In this document: positions 16,720-26,114 of the stretch, piece after piece
How positions within the stretch are numbered: position 1 is the stretch's first letter
Layout: the number at the start of each line of letters is the position of its first letter
Assembly: GCF_900102895.1 (NCBI RefSeq)
Contig: NZ_FNGD01000006.1
Location: 183,970-247,969 of the forward strand
Length of the DNA stretch: 64,000 bases
Direction: 5' to 3'
Source of the DNA: Arthrobacter sp. ov407
Lineage (GTDB): Bacteria > Actinomycetota > Actinomycetes > Actinomycetales > Micrococcaceae
Position numbers and translations under genes: made by a program
Notes under the pieces: generated by a model
What the model saw: only the letters and a program-made list of their open reading frames with translations
Databases searched by the model: none
Told to the model about the DNA's origin: nothing

Positions 16720-17889
16720 CTAGGCGTAGGCGTTGACCAGCCGGACGGCGCCGCCGTCGACGCCCTTGGCGCCCTGGACGTAGTCCGGGCCCGACTTGAT
16801 GACCGAGTCCGAGTTCTGCTCGACGGTGCCCATGATCCAGGACGGCAGGCCGCGGTCGTTGAGCCGGTTGACGGCGGCGTCGGCCGCTTCCGGGGAAACA
16901 ATGGCCACCATGCCCACGCCCAGGTTCAGCGTGCGCTCCAGATCGGCCAGCGGGACGTTGCCGAGCTCGGCGACCAGCTTGAAGATGGCCGGGAGTTCCC
17001 AGGTGGAGCGGTCCACGGTGGCCAGCAGGCCCTGCGGGAGGACCCGGGCGAGGTTGGCCGCGAGGCCGCCGCCGGTCACGTGGCTGAAGCCGTGGACGGC
17101 CTTGCCGGCGGCGGAGCCGTTGACCGGGAAGGTGCGGGCGAGGTCCAGGCAGTCCGCGGCGTAGACGCGGGTGGGCTCGAGGAGCTCCTCGCCAAGGGTG
17201 CGGCCGAGTTCGGAGACCTGGCGGTCCAGGGCCCAGCCGGCGTGGTTGATGACGCGGCGGACCAGGGAGTAGCCGTTGGAGTGCAGGCCGGAGGAGGCCA
17301 TGCCGATCACCACGTCGCCGGCGCGGACACGGTCCGGGCCGAGCAGCGCGTCGGCCTCGACCACCCCGGTGGCGGCACCGGCGACGTCGTACTCGTGCTC
17401 ACCGAGAAGGCCCGGGTGCTCGGCCGTTTCGCCGCCCACCAGCGCGGTGCCGGCGACCGAGCAGGCGGCCGCGATGCCGCGGACGATGTCGGCGATCCGC
17501 TCCGGGACCACCTTGCCGCAGGCGATGTAGTCGGTCATGTAGAGCGGCTCGGCGCCCACGACGACGATGTCGTCCACCACCATGCCGACGAGGTCGAAGC
17601 CGATGGTGTCGTGGATGTCCATGGCCTGGGCGATTGCCACCTTGGTGCCGACGCCGTCCGTGGAGGTGGCCAGCAGCGGGCGCTTGTAGGTGAGCAGCCG
17701 GGAGACGTCATAGAGGCCTGCAAACCCGCCGACGCCGCCGATCACCGAGGCGTTGTGGGTTGCCTTGACGGCGTCCTTCATGAGTTCGACGGCGCGGTCT
17801 CCCGCTTCAACGTCGACGCCGGCGGAGGCGTAGGTGATGCCGGAGTTCTGGGCGGCGTTCATGTCAGCGGCCGGGGAGGCGGAAGTCAT
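16720..17889 (-). CDS. purM: phosphoribosylformylglycinamidine cyclo-ligase (AIR synthetase)
   Basis: A 389-residue PurM. It closes FGAM to aminoimidazole ribotide with ATP in step five of purine synthesis. Family segments visible include ITYASAGVDVEAGDRAVELM near the N-terminus, ATSTDGVGTKVAIAQAM, DIVVVGAEPLYMTDYIACG, GCALVGGETAEHPG-type ALVGGETAEHPGLL, and FSHVTGGGLAANLARVLP. The ATG at 17889 overlaps the purF stop (ATGA), so the two are translationally coupled; a longer frame to 17973 would sit inside purF and has no similarity. A GAAAGAG ribosome site precedes it. This is the usual purF-purM order of actinobacteria. Confidence 0.97.
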   Translation of the reverse strand: MTSASPAADMNAAQNSGITYASAGVDVEAGDRAVELMKDAVKATHNASVIGGVGGFAGLYDVSRLLTYKRPLLATSTDGVGTKVAIAQAMDIHDTIGFDLVGMVVDDIVVVGAEPLYMTDYIACGKVVPERIADIVRGIAAACSVAGTALVGGETAEHPGLLGEHEYDVAGAATGVVEADALLGPDRVRAGDVVIGMASSGLHSNGYSLVRRVINHAGWALDRQVSELGRTLGEELLEPTRVYAADCLDLARTFPVNGSAAGKAVHGFSHVTGGGLAANLARVLPQGLLATVDRSTWELPAIFKLVAELGNVPLADLERTLNLGVGMVAIVSPEAADAAVNRLNDRGLPSWIMGTVEQNSDSVIKSGPDYVQGAKGVDGGAVRLVNAYA

Positions 17890-19589
17890 ACTGGCTCTTT
17901 CTTGTCGGCTGTGGTGACGCGGTCGGCATCGGTGAGCAGTTCTTCGAATTCGGAGTCCGGCCCCGGATCGCAACCGGTGGCGCCGGCCTTCTCGGCCGGG
18001 TCGTCGGAGATCGCGGTGCCGGGTTCGGCGTCGGACGCCATGGACGCCGCCGCGCCGGAAACAGCCGCGCCGGAACCGGCCCCGCCGGAAAGAGCCGCAG
18101 CGGAGGCGGACGGAAGGCCGCCGAGGTCCTTGCGCTCGAGCAGGTTCTTGCCGAGCTTGTCCGCGCCGGGCAGCTCAATCGGGTACTTGCCGGTGAAGCA
18201 GGCGGTGCAAAGACGCTCGCGCGGCTGCCGGGTGGCGTCGATCATGCCGTCTTCGGAAATGTAGGCGAGCGAGTCGGCGCCGATGGCCTGGGTGATTTCG
18301 TCGATGGTGGCGCCGTTGGCGATCAGTTCCGCCCGGGAGGCGAAGTCGATGCCGTAGAAACAGGGCCACTTGACCGGCGGGGAGGAAATTTTGATGTGGA
18401 CGCTCGCGGCGCCCGCTTCCCGGAGCATCCGCACGATGGCGCGCTGGGTGTTGCCGCGGACGATCGAGTCGTCCACCACCACAACACGCTTGCCGCGGAT
18501 CACGGATTCGAGGGCGTTGAGCTTGAGCCGGATGCCGAGCTGGCGCAGTGTCTGTGAGGGCTGGATGAAGGTGCGGCCCACGTAGGAGTTCTTGACAAAG
18601 CCGTGCGCGAAGGGGATGCCGGATTCCTCGGCGTAGCCCACCGCGGCGGGGGTGCCCGATTCGGGCACCGGGATGACGATGTCCGCTTCCTGGGTGTTTT
18701 CGCGGGCCAGCTGGCGGCCCATTTCCACGCGGGATTCGTACACCGAGCGGCCCGCAATGGAGGCGTCCGGGCGGGCGAGGTAAACGTATTCGAAAACGCA
18801 GCCGGCCGGCGTCGCCTCGGCGAAGCGCTCAGAGCGGACGCCGTCCTCGTCGATCGCGATGAACTCGCCTGGTTCGATTTCGCGGATGAAGCTGGCTCCG
18901 ACGGTGGCGAGGGCGGACTGCTCGGAGGCAACCACCCAGCCGCGTTCGAGCCGGCCCAGGCAGAGCGGGCGGATCCCGTAGGTGTCGCGGGCCGCGTAGA
19001 GGGTGCCCTCATCCATGAAGACGAAGCAGAAGCCGCCCTTGATCTTGGGCAGCAGTTCCATGGCGGTCTGCTCAAGGGACTTGCCCTCTTCGCCCTCCAG
19101 GAGTGCGGTGACCAGGGCGGTGTCCGAGGTGTTGCCCTGCTTCATCTCGCCGCTGAGGTTTCCGCCGTTGCGGTCCTCGATCATCGCCTTGAGCTCGGCC
19201 GTGTTGGTCAGGTTGCCGTTGTGGGCCAGGGCCACGGTGCCCGTGGACGTCGCGCCCAGGGTGGGCTGGGCGTTGGCCCAGTGGCTCGCACCGGTAGTGG
19301 AATAGCGGCAGTGGCCGACGGCCAGGTGCCCGGTCAGGGTGTTCAGCGTGGTCTCGTCGAAGACCTGGGAAACGAGTCCCATGTCCTTGTAGACGTTAAT
19401 CCGCTTGCCGTCGCTGGTTGCAATGCCAGCCGACTCCTGACCGCGGTGCTGCAATGCGTACAGCCCGTAGTAGGTGAGTTTTGCTACTTCTTCACCGGGT
19501 GCCCAGACCCCGAAGACGCCGCATGCGTCCTGAGGGCCTTTTTCGCCTGGGAGAAGATCATGAGAAAGTTTTCCATCGCCGCGTGCCAC
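17886..19589 (-). CDS. purF: amidophosphoribosyltransferase
   Basis: A 567-residue PurF that makes 5-phosphoribosylamine from PRPP and glutamine, the committed purine step. After a 22-residue propeptide the Ntn nucleophile is Cys23 (DACGVFGVW). ALQHRGQESAGIATSDG follows. The PRPP loop is VVVVDDSIVRGNTQR. Four Cys ligands typical of the [4Fe-4S] Bacillus-type enzyme are visible: AGCVFEY, KWPCFYG and LCTACFTGKYP. After about residue 475 comes an unusual tail of roughly 85 residues rich in Ala, Ser and Gly, then acidic. Start is GTG 19589. It overlaps purM by four bases. Confidence 0.97.
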   Translation of the reverse strand: MARGDGKLSHDLLPGEKGPQDACGVFGVWAPGEEVAKLTYYGLYALQHRGQESAGIATSDGKRINVYKDMGLVSQVFDETTLNTLTGHLAVGHCRYSTTGASHWANAQPTLGATSTGTVALAHNGNLTNTAELKAMIEDRNGGNLSGEMKQGNTSDTALVTALLEGEEGKSLEQTAMELLPKIKGGFCFVFMDEGTLYAARDTYGIRPLCLGRLERGWVVASEQSALATVGASFIREIEPGEFIAIDEDGVRSERFAEATPAGCVFEYVYLARPDASIAGRSVYESRVEMGRQLARENTQEADIVIPVPESGTPAAVGYAEESGIPFAHGFVKNSYVGRTFIQPSQTLRQLGIRLKLNALESVIRGKRVVVVDDSIVRGNTQRAIVRMLREAGAASVHIKISSPPVKWPCFYGIDFASRAELIANGATIDEITQAIGADSLAYISEDGMIDATRQPRERLCTACFTGKYPIELPGADKLGKNLLERKDLGGLPSASAAALSGGAGSGAAVSGAAASMASDAEPGTAISDDPAEKAGATGCDPGPDSEFEELLTDADRVTTADKKEPV

Positions 19590-19652
19590 TGGTCGATTAT
19601 CTCACGATGTGCGCTAAGACTTTTCCGGCGGCCGGTTTGTGACCTGCCGCCC

Positions 19653-20024
19653 TCAGGTGCGGTTCCCGTCGTCGTCGGCGTCCGGTGCGGACTCGACGAC
19701 GGCGTGCTCGGCGCGGCGGACGCTCATCCGGTCCAGGACCAGGGCGGCCGCGGCACCCAGGATGACGCCGCCGGCAGCACACAGGACCATGAAGAAGCCG
19801 AAGACCGAGCTGGCGTCATAGCTCGCGTCACCGGGAAGGGCATAGGCGATGATGGCCGCGGCGGCCACGCCCACGAGGCCGCCCAGGATCAGGAAGGGCA
19901 CATATTTCGGCGCCCGGCGGACGGTCACCTCGCGGCGCTCCGGAACGCTGCGCGGAGTGCTGCCCTGGGCCGGTTCCCGCTGGGGATCGCTGCCTGCTGT
20001 GCCGGGGGTTTCGTGGGAAGACAT
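19653..20024 (-). CDS. two-helix membrane protein of unknown function
   Basis: A 123-residue protein. The first 40 residues are polar and basic, then there are two hydrophobic segments (YVPFLILGGLVGVAAAAIIA and VFGFFMVLCAAGGVILGAAA), and a charged tail ending DADDDGNRT. I cannot name a family with confidence; small two-helix proteins beside purF are common in actinobacteria. It lies 63 bases upstream of purF on the same strand, so it may share that promoter, and it starts at a clear ATG. Confidence 0.75.
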   Translation of the reverse strand: MSSHETPGTAGSDPQREPAQGSTPRSVPERREVTVRRAPKYVPFLILGGLVGVAAAAIIAYALPGDASYDASSVFGFFMVLCAAGGVILGAAAALVLDRMSVRRAEHAVVESAPDADDDGNRT

Positions 20025-20124
20025 GCCATTAAGCCTACTGCCCTTGGACTCATTGCCGGGGCCCGGTTCCCGGAGCAGACTAGGGGTGGGGGAGGGCCAG
20101 GTACAGACGAGCTAAGGAACCGCC

Positions 20125-20973
20125 ATGTTAGCCTCGGCCGACCGAGTTCGTGAGGAGCAGCGTTTGCTCTGGGATGAGTTCTCGGCGGGCTGGAAGAAAT
20201 GGGACGCTGAACTGCTCGGCTGGCAGGCCCCGTTCGGGGACGCCCTGCTCCAGGAGCTCCGGCTTCGCCCCGATTCCGAGGTGCTGGATGTCGCGGCCGG
20301 CACCGGGGAACCCGGACTCAACGTGGCCGCGCAGGTGCCCGACGGCCGTGTGGTCCTGACCGACATTTCGGCGGGGATGCTCCGGGTGGCCGAGGAGAAG
20401 GCATCCGCCCGGCACCTGACCAACCTGGATTTCGAGGTTTGCGACGCTGCCGCCATGCCCTTCGGGGACAGCACGTTCGACGCCGTGTATTCCCGCTTCG
20501 GTTTGATGTTCTTTCCGGTGATGTCCGCGGCGATGGCGGAGATGGCGCGCACCGCCAAGCCAGGCGCCCGCGTGGGCGCCGTCGTCTGGGGGCGCGCGGC
20601 GTCAAATCCCTGGGCAAGCCTGATCCTTGGCACGATCGCCCGGCACCGGGAACTGCCCATTCCGCCCGCAGGCACTCCCGGACTGTTCCGCTGCGCACCA
20701 ACCGGGTTCATGACCCGCATGTTCAAGGATGCCGGGCTGGCAGAAGTGACCGAGCGCCAGGTCAGCACGGACCTGGTGCACGAATCTCCCGAGAGCTACT
20801 GGGAGTTCATGACCGACATCGCGACCACCGTGGCGATGGGGCTGGCCAAGGCGGACGAGGATTCGCGAGCTCTGATCCGCCAGGACGTGTTCGCGCTGCT
20901 GGGCCGCTACGAGCACGACGGCGCGATCCGGCTCCGGTCGACCGCCACGGTAGTGGCCGGGACCAAGCCGTAG
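20125..20973 (+). CDS. class I SAM-dependent methyltransferase
   Basis: A 282-residue methyltransferase of the UbiE/Methyltransf_11 type. Motif I VLDVAAGTGEPGLNVA is about residue 54; motif post-I VVLTDISAGML and motif II FEVCDAAAMPFGDSTFDAVY follow. The N-terminal DRVREEQRLLWDEFSAGWKKW suggests a small-molecule methyltransferase; substrate unknown. AAGGA lies upstream of the ATG at 20125. The gene is convergent with the frameshifted AbiEi-like gene, with a long palindrome between them. Confidence 0.87.
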   Translation: MLASADRVREEQRLLWDEFSAGWKKWDAELLGWQAPFGDALLQELRLRPDSEVLDVAAGTGEPGLNVAAQVPDGRVVLTDISAGMLRVAEEKASARHLTNLDFEVCDAAAMPFGDSTFDAVYSRFGLMFFPVMSAAMAEMARTAKPGARVGAVVWGRAASNPWASLILGTIARHRELPIPPAGTPGLFRCAPTGFMTRMFKDAGLAEVTERQVSTDLVHESPESYWEFMTDIATTVAMGLAKADEDSRALIRQDVFALLGRYEHDGAIRLRSTATVVAGTKP

Positions 20974-20984
20974 CTCAGGCCGAT

Positions 20985-21069
20985 ATTCGCGGCGTTTTCG
21001 GACGGGCGTACCGCTTTCGGACAGATGCACCGAGGATCCTCGCTGCATCTGTCCGAATAAGTAGCGGAA
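20985..21069. repeat. intergenic repeat copy A with 42-nt near-perfect palindrome
   Basis: Positions 21016-21057 form a 42-nt palindrome: arms TTCGGACAGATGCA and TGCATCTGTCCGAA around CGAGGATCCTCG, itself a perfect palindrome, with one mismatched base each side. The wider 85-base segment is about three-quarters identical to 22107-22190 in the same orientation. It lies between convergent genes, so it could end transcription both ways, but it could equally be a dispersed repeat. Confidence 0.75.
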
Positions 21070-21088
21070 GCCCGGTTGCGTGGCAGGA

Positions 21089-22040
21089 TCAGCGCAGACA
21101 GGACGGGAGCGGCTGCCGGGGAACACCAGCCGCCGCCAGAAACGCGGCAAATGTTCTGGGATTGGACAGCTCCGACCATGTCCACCGGATCACACGTCGG
21201 CCCGTGGCACGAATCCGGTCCTCCCGGCGTTTCTCGTCAGTAAGCGCCTCAGCTGGCGTTCGGCCCTGGAGATACTCCGCCTTGCGGTACTTCACGAGGC
21301 CGTCGAACTCTCCGCAAAGCTGTTCATCGGGCCAGTCAAAGTCTGTGAACGCTACCAGCCCCCGGGCATCGCGGATTTCGACCTGAAGCAGGGGAACCTG
21401 AAAGCCGAGCCGGTGCATCAGCGCCCGGCTCACCGATTCTCCTGGGGAGCCGGAGGCAGGATCAGCAAACTTCAGGGCGGTCCGGATTCTCCGGGCTGCG
21501 GCTCCTGTGTAGTTGCCGTCGATACCGGCGTCGAGTTCCTCGCGGCTGAGCGGTGCCAGGTTGTCCGGCTGCGGGCGGAGGACGTGGTCGAATACCGTGA
21601 CGCCCTGCTCGAACGATTCGAAGGCTGCCAAGTCCAAGGCCGTCCGCACACGGTCTGTGACCAGGGGCCCGTGACGTTCCTCGATCTGCGCCGAGTCCAA
21701 ATCCACGAAATGCCGGCGGACCCCGGCGCGCGAGCGTCCGCCGCCGCCGTCGGAAGTGCATGCGTGCACCAGATGGCGGTGGCCCCAGCACCGGCATGCC
21801 CCACAGCACAGCTGAGGACTGGCGGCAGAAGACGGTGCGGCTCCTCAGCGTGGAAGCCGCCGCCCGGATGAAAACCGGATACCTGTCCCACGGCGTCAGC
21901 GCTTCCCACTCGTCTGCCCGGACGTAAACGCCCTGCCTGATGCGCCGCAGCTGCCCGGACTTCGCCTGCCGCGCAAGGTTCCGCGCGTCCTGGCCCAGTC
22001 GTGCGAGATCGCTGCTGAGAATCAACGGAGGTAATTCCAT
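21089..22040 (-). pseudogene. frameshifted AbiEi-like/DUF559-type protein
   Basis: Two minus-strand frames together make one protein of about 315 residues. The N-terminal part (from ATG 22040) has an AbiEi-like winged-helix start: LARLGQDARNLARQAKSG, LRRIRQGVYVRADEWEAL and AVLWGMPVLGPPP. At about 21770-21790 the frame must change to continue into CTSDGGGRSRAGVRRHFVDL, ending in a DUF559/VSR-like nuclease region (CGEFDGLVKYRKAEYLQG, EKRREDRIRATGRRVIRWTW). One extra base or two missing bases explain it. It is either a real disruption or a sequencing error. Similar proteins are annotated as type IV toxin-antitoxin AbiEi-family proteins, though no toxin partner is here. Intergenic repeat copies flank it on both sides. 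Confidence 0.75.
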
Positions 22041-22106
22041 GCCCCGATGGTGGCCCGCGACGCTGCCCCTGACAACCAGCGGCGGGGCGGATGTGGAGAA
22101 CCTTTT

Positions 22107-22190
22107 CGCGGCAGTTTCGGGCAGGCGCGCAACTATCGGACGGGCGCGCCGCAGATCCTCGCTGCATGTGTCCGATTCAGCAGCGAGGGT
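22107..22190. repeat. intergenic repeat copy B
   Basis: An 84-base segment starting TTCGCGGCAGTTTCGG aligns along its whole length with copy A at 20985-21069, sharing TTCGCGGC, CGGAC, GATCCTCGCTGCAT and TGTCCGA. Its palindrome is less perfect than that of copy A. It sits 5' of the frameshifted gene, so the two copies bracket that gene as direct repeats about 1.1 kb apart. Confidence 0.7.
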
Positions 22191-22270
22191 CTGAAACGGC
22201 GGCGAAAAGCGCCCCGGCCCACAGGCGGGCGACGACGGGGAATCAGTGGAGCGTCAGACGCCCAGCCGCG

Positions 22271-22750
22271 CTAGACGCCCAGCGCTTCTTTCAGCGACGC
22301 CACGTGGCCCTGGGCCTTGACCTGGTACTGCGTCAGCTTCACCTTGCCCTCGGAGTCCAGCACCACGGTGGAGCGGACTATCCCCTCCGTGACCTCGCCC
22401 TGGATCAGCTTCTCGCCCCAGGCGCCGTAGGCCAGGGCGACAGCGTGGTCCTCGTCGGCCAGGAGCGGGAAGGTTAGGGCGAAGTCACCGGTGAAGTGGG
22501 CCAAGGCCTCCGGGGCGTCGGGGGAGATGCCCAGGACTTCGTAGCCTGAGCCCTGCAGGGACGCGAGGCTGTCGCGGAAATCGCAGGCCTCGGTGGTGCA
22601 GCCCGGGGTCGCGGCCTGCGGGTAGAAGTACACAATGACGTTCTTGCCGCGGTAATCGGCCAGGGATACCGGCCTTCCTTCGGCGTCGGGCAGCGTGAAA
22701 TCCGGGGCCGGGGTGCCGGGCTGAAGCTTGACGGTCATGTTTGCGCTCAT
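22271..22750 (-). CDS. bcp: thioredoxin-dependent peroxiredoxin (Bcp/PrxQ)
   Basis: A 159-residue PrxQ-type peroxiredoxin. Cys51 in ATPGCTTEACDFRD is the peroxidatic residue and Cys56, five residues on, the resolving one, giving the atypical two-Cys arrangement. DYRGKNVIVYFYPQAATPG is the usual run-up. It reduces H2O2 and organic hydroperoxides with thioredoxin. AAGGA lies eight bases before the ATG at 22750; an internal Met5 is an alternative. The gene appears monocistronic. Confidence 0.95.
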   Translation of the reverse strand: MSANMTVKLQPGTPAPDFTLPDAEGRPVSLADYRGKNVIVYFYPQAATPGCTTEACDFRDSLASLQGSGYEVLGISPDAPEALAHFTGDFALTFPLLADEDHAVALAYGAWGEKLIQGEVTEGIVRSTVVLDSEGKVKLTQYQVKAQGHVASLKEALGV

Positions 22751-22923
22751 GATGATCCTTCGGGGGAGTGGACAACGGGTCTGTGATGCACAACATCGTG
22801 GACCGAGGCTGTATTCCGCCGCCTGAACCCATCAAGGGCCCCTCCGGGGCGGCTCGGCAAGGCTCGGGCCTGACAGCTGTTTCACAGCTCCGGCATAGCT
22901 GCCGTGATTAACTTGAAGCCATC

Positions 22924-23913
22924 ATGGAACAGCAAACCCCAAGACAGCGACGATTCGGAGCCCCGCGCGCTCCCGGCCGCGGACCCCGTCGAATGACCGT
23001 CCGGCCACGGGCCCTGATGGGTGCGGCCGGTGCCGCCGTGCTCGCCGTTGCGCTGGCCGCAGGTATCTATTCCGCCGCAGAAGCCCGCTCGACGGCGGCG
23101 AATCTCACGACGGCGTCGGCTGCTCCGTCTGCCGCGACGACGGCGCAGGCCAGTGCTTCGCCCTCCGCCAGTGTCGATGCGTCGGCCCCGGCGTCCGCCC
23201 CGGCTGCGCGAACGGTCGACAAGGCACTCGACGCCCGTATCCAGGCCATTCTCGCTGCCAACAGCCAGTACCAGATCGGCGTGGCGGTGGTCGACCTCTC
23301 CCGGGACGCCGGCTCCGCGGACGTCCACGAATATGGGGTCCGGGAGAAGTTCGTGGCCGCGAGTACCGCCAAAGTCCTGGCCGCGGCGGCCTACTACCAC
23401 CTGGTCGAAACCGGAGCGGCCAGCCTCGATGACCCCTTGGGGAACTACACCGCCGGATTCCAGCTCCGGGAGATGATCCAGCAGAGCGACAACGACTCGT
23501 GGTCCCTGATCATGGACGCGGTGGGCCACGAGGAGCTGACTGAGTACGCGGCGTCGCTCGGCGTGAACTATGTCCCGGAAATCAACACGCTGACGCCGGC
23601 GGAAATGGCGACCATATTCTCCCGCCTCTACTCCGGGACGCTCCTGAATGCCGGGGACACCGCCCAGCTGTTGTCCTATATGCAGGACACCAACTATGAG
23701 ACGCTCATTCCCGCCGCAGTGCCGGACGGGATCACGGTCTTCCACAAGTACGGGCTCCTGGCCGGTGAACTGCACGACGCCGGCATCCTCGCCCGGGACG
23801 GCACCGCCTACGCCCTGGTGATCTACACCAAGGGCCAGGACCTGAGCGACGTCCCGGAACGCACCGAGGTGATTCATCAGCTGACGCAGGCGGTGGCGGG
23901 CGCCCTCTTCTAG
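22924..23913 (+). CDS. membrane-anchored SxxK serine hydrolase (class A beta-lactamase-like)
   Basis: A 329-residue protein with a basic N-terminus, one membrane helix (ALMGAAGAAVLAVALAAGIY, about 30-50), an Ala/Ser/Pro linker to about residue 95, and a beta-lactamase/transpeptidase-like domain. The catalytic tetrad SxxK is Ser147-Thr-Ala-Lys150; the second motif is SDN (QQSDNDSW); the third is HKYG in place of KTG. It probably acts on peptidoglycan peptides or a related amide outside the membrane; true beta-lactamase activity is unproven. It is a clear paralogue of the 51559-52476 product (shared AASTAKV and AAAYYHLVE segments). Confidence 0.85.
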   Translation: MEQQTPRQRRFGAPRAPGRGPRRMTVRPRALMGAAGAAVLAVALAAGIYSAAEARSTAANLTTASAAPSAATTAQASASPSASVDASAPASAPAARTVDKALDARIQAILAANSQYQIGVAVVDLSRDAGSADVHEYGVREKFVAASTAKVLAAAAYYHLVETGAASLDDPLGNYTAGFQLREMIQQSDNDSWSLIMDAVGHEELTEYAASLGVNYVPEINTLTPAEMATIFSRLYSGTLLNAGDTAQLLSYMQDTNYETLIPAAVPDGITVFHKYGLLAGELHDAGILARDGTAYALVIYTKGQDLSDVPERTEVIHQLTQAVAGALF

Positions 23914-23915
23914 GC

Positions 23916-25913
23916 CTATGGCGCCGCCACCCTCACATTGTCCAGCAGCACGGTAATCGGGGCATTGTTGGCACCGCCGGAGAGATACGTCATCAACCCG
24001 ACGCTGCCCGCCGCCTGCAGAGCCGCCGTCGTGTCAGTCACGGAGCGCTGCCAGCTCGCCGGTTCGGCCGTCCCCACTTCCCAGACTTTGGCACGGATGG
24101 TGGTGGTCCCCGTGCCAGTGACCTGCAGGCGCATTGCCAAGCGATCGCCAACGGCATAGTTCAGGCCGGCGATCGTGAGGCCACTCTGGATGGTGGTTTC
24201 GGCGCCGCTGGCCGTCGTCCTGATCAATGACAGGTTCACAGCCCCCGTGGATGTCACCTGGGCCTTGGCACGGTATTCTCCGGATCCCGCAATCCTTCGT
24301 CCGGCAACCGAGAGATACAGGCCGGAACCGGAGGCGGGTTTGTCGCTCGCAAGCTCAAGGTAGAAGTCGGTGGCCGAGGAACTGATAGAACCCAGATAGG
24401 CGTAATTGCCGGAACCTGCAGTGGCGATACGCAGGCGTCCTGTACCGCTGGCCACGGAATAGTCGCTCGTGCTCCCCGACACGGTCCAGGGTCCACCCGT
24501 GTCCGCGGTGCCGAGACCATTACTGACCGTCCTGTTGAACGTGTCTTGGGCAAACGGCGCGGTGCCAGCTGTTGTTGTGACTGTCTGGGTTGCCGCGCCC
24601 GTGGCACCGCCGTTGTCAGTGACAGTCAGGGTGACGTTGTAGCTGCCGGGGGTGGCGTAGGGGTGCGACGGCGAAGGGCCGGTGCCGCTGGTGCCGTCGC
24701 CGAAGGTCCAGGCATAGCTTGCTATGGTGCCGTCGGGATCTGTGGACGCCGAAGCGTCGAATGCACACGTGAGATTGGAGCAGGACGAGGTGAAGGACGC
24801 TGATGGGGGCACGTTGCTCCCCGTCGAAGCGATGCTGAAGGCATCCGTGAACGCGCCGTCGGTGGCGACAAATCCGGCGTCCAACGTGGTGGCGGTGAAC
24901 TTCATATCCAGCAGGCCGTGACTTGGGTTCCGGTTCAGGCCGGAATAGGCGGCGAAGTACGGTGTTTCCGGATCGGCGGTATCGACGTCGCGCAGGCCCA
25001 CACCACCCGTCCCGACGGTTGTAAAGACGGAGCCCGCTCCCTTGGCCAGGGAATTGTCCACGTCACGCACGCAGGATGAGTTGTAGACGCCGGGCTGAAG
25101 CCCCGGGCATCCGGCTGCTACTGAAAGCTGCTTGCTGCGCTGATAGTGATGTTCATGGCCATTCAGGACAAGGTCCACTTTCTTGCTGAGAAGCAGGTTG
25201 GTAATGTCGGTGCCCGCGACGCAGCCGTATACGCCGATCGAAATACAGGGCGCGTGCATGGCCACCACTACCCAGGGAACGGACGCGGACCGGGCTCCGT
25301 CGATTGCTGCTGCTGTCCAGTTATAGCGAGGACTGCCGACGGAGAAGTCCCCGGTTCCGTCCGCAAAAGCAAATCCCGGAGCGATAAACACAAAGCGTGC
25401 CACTGGATTCTGTTGCGGGACATCGACGTAGTATTGCCGGCCGTAGGTTCCCACCGCCCCGGGAAGCTGGTTAGGCAAGCAAGCGGCAAAATCATTGATG
25501 TTTCCGTTCATTCCATTGCTTTCGTGGTTGCCCGATACCAGCTGGAACGGGAACCCAGCGCCGGTGCGGGATGTGACGAAATCGCACCAGGACTGCTCTG
25601 CTCCGGTGGCACCGTAGGAAAGGTCGCCCAGGGCCAAGTGCAGGTCCGGTTTGAGCTGTCCGACTCGTGAGAGAACACCGGCGGCTGCGGTTGAGCTGGA
25701 ATAGTCGCCCGCCGCTGTGACGTGCAGTTCCCCCGGAACGGCGGGGATGACGGCGGCTTCGGCAGCCTCGGTTCCACCGGGCAGCAGTTGGGCCATCACG
25801 GGACTTAACGCCACTGAGCCCCCTAAGACAAGGGCAGCGCTCGTAATCGACACTGTGACGAGATGCCAAAACGTGGCGATACGGGGTGCTGCTGGTCTCT
25901 TCGTTGCGCTCAC
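23916..25913 (-). CDS. secreted metallophosphoesterase with PKD and C-terminal beta-sandwich domains
   Basis: A 665-residue exported protein. The signal peptide covers about 1-50 ([15 protein letters not shown]). The metallophosphoesterase domain (about 60-350) has [35 protein letters not shown] and [14 protein letters not shown] domain follows (about 370-450; [16 protein letters not shown]). The last ~210 residues ([18 protein letters not shown]...) form a repeat-rich beta-sandwich that resembles laminin-G-like or carbohydrate-binding modules seen in actinobacterial surface proteins. Start is GTG 25913 with GAGGAG six bases upstream. Its catalytic domain matches the lipoprotein at 4156-5259. 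The tail suggests binding to an extracellular polymer. Confidence 0.87.
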   Translation of the reverse strand: MSATKRPAAPRIATFWHLVTVSITSAALVLGGSVALSPVMAQLLPGGTEAAEAAVIPAVPGELHVTAAGDYSSSTAAAGVLSRVGQLKPDLHLALGDLSYGATGAEQSWCDFVTSRTGAGFPFQLVSGNHESNGMNGNINDFAACLPNQLPGAVGTYGRQYYVDVPQQNPVARFVFIAPGFAFADGTGDFSVGSPRYNWTAAAIDGARSASVPWVVVAMHAPCISIGVYGCVAGTDITNLLLSKKVDLVLNGHEHHYQRSKQLSVAAGCPGLQPGVYNSSCVRDVDNSLAKGAGSVFTTVGTGGVGLRDVDTADPETPYFAAYSGLNRNPSHGLLDMKFTATTLDAGFVATDGAFTDAFSIASTGSNVPPSASFTSSCSNLTCAFDASASTDPDGTIASYAWTFGDGTSGTGPSPSHPYATPGSYNVTLTVTDNGGATGAATQTVTTTAGTAPFAQDTFNRTVSNGLGTADTGGPWTVSGSTSDYSVASGTGRLRIATAGSGNYAYLGSISSSATDFYLELASDKPASGSGLYLSVAGRRIAGSGEYRAKAQVTSTGAVNLSLIRTTASGAETTIQSGLTIAGLNYAVGDRLAMRLQVTGTGTTTIRAKVWEVGTAEPASWQRSVTDTTAALQAAGSVGLMTYLSGGANNAPITVLLDNVRVAAP

Positions 25914-26114
25914 GGTACGCTCCTCTATCCGCCGTTCCGAACAGAGAGCAGCTTTGTACCCGATATATTCCGCTCAACGCTCCACACGCCACTTGCGTGC
26001 TGGTTGCACGGTAGGCCGGGGCCTCTTCGGGATTCCCGAGTATGCGGTACTCCTTTTTTTCGCCATCTTGCCTGTTCTGCTCGCATTTGTACGTGCTTCT
26101 GCCGGCCGCCTGGC

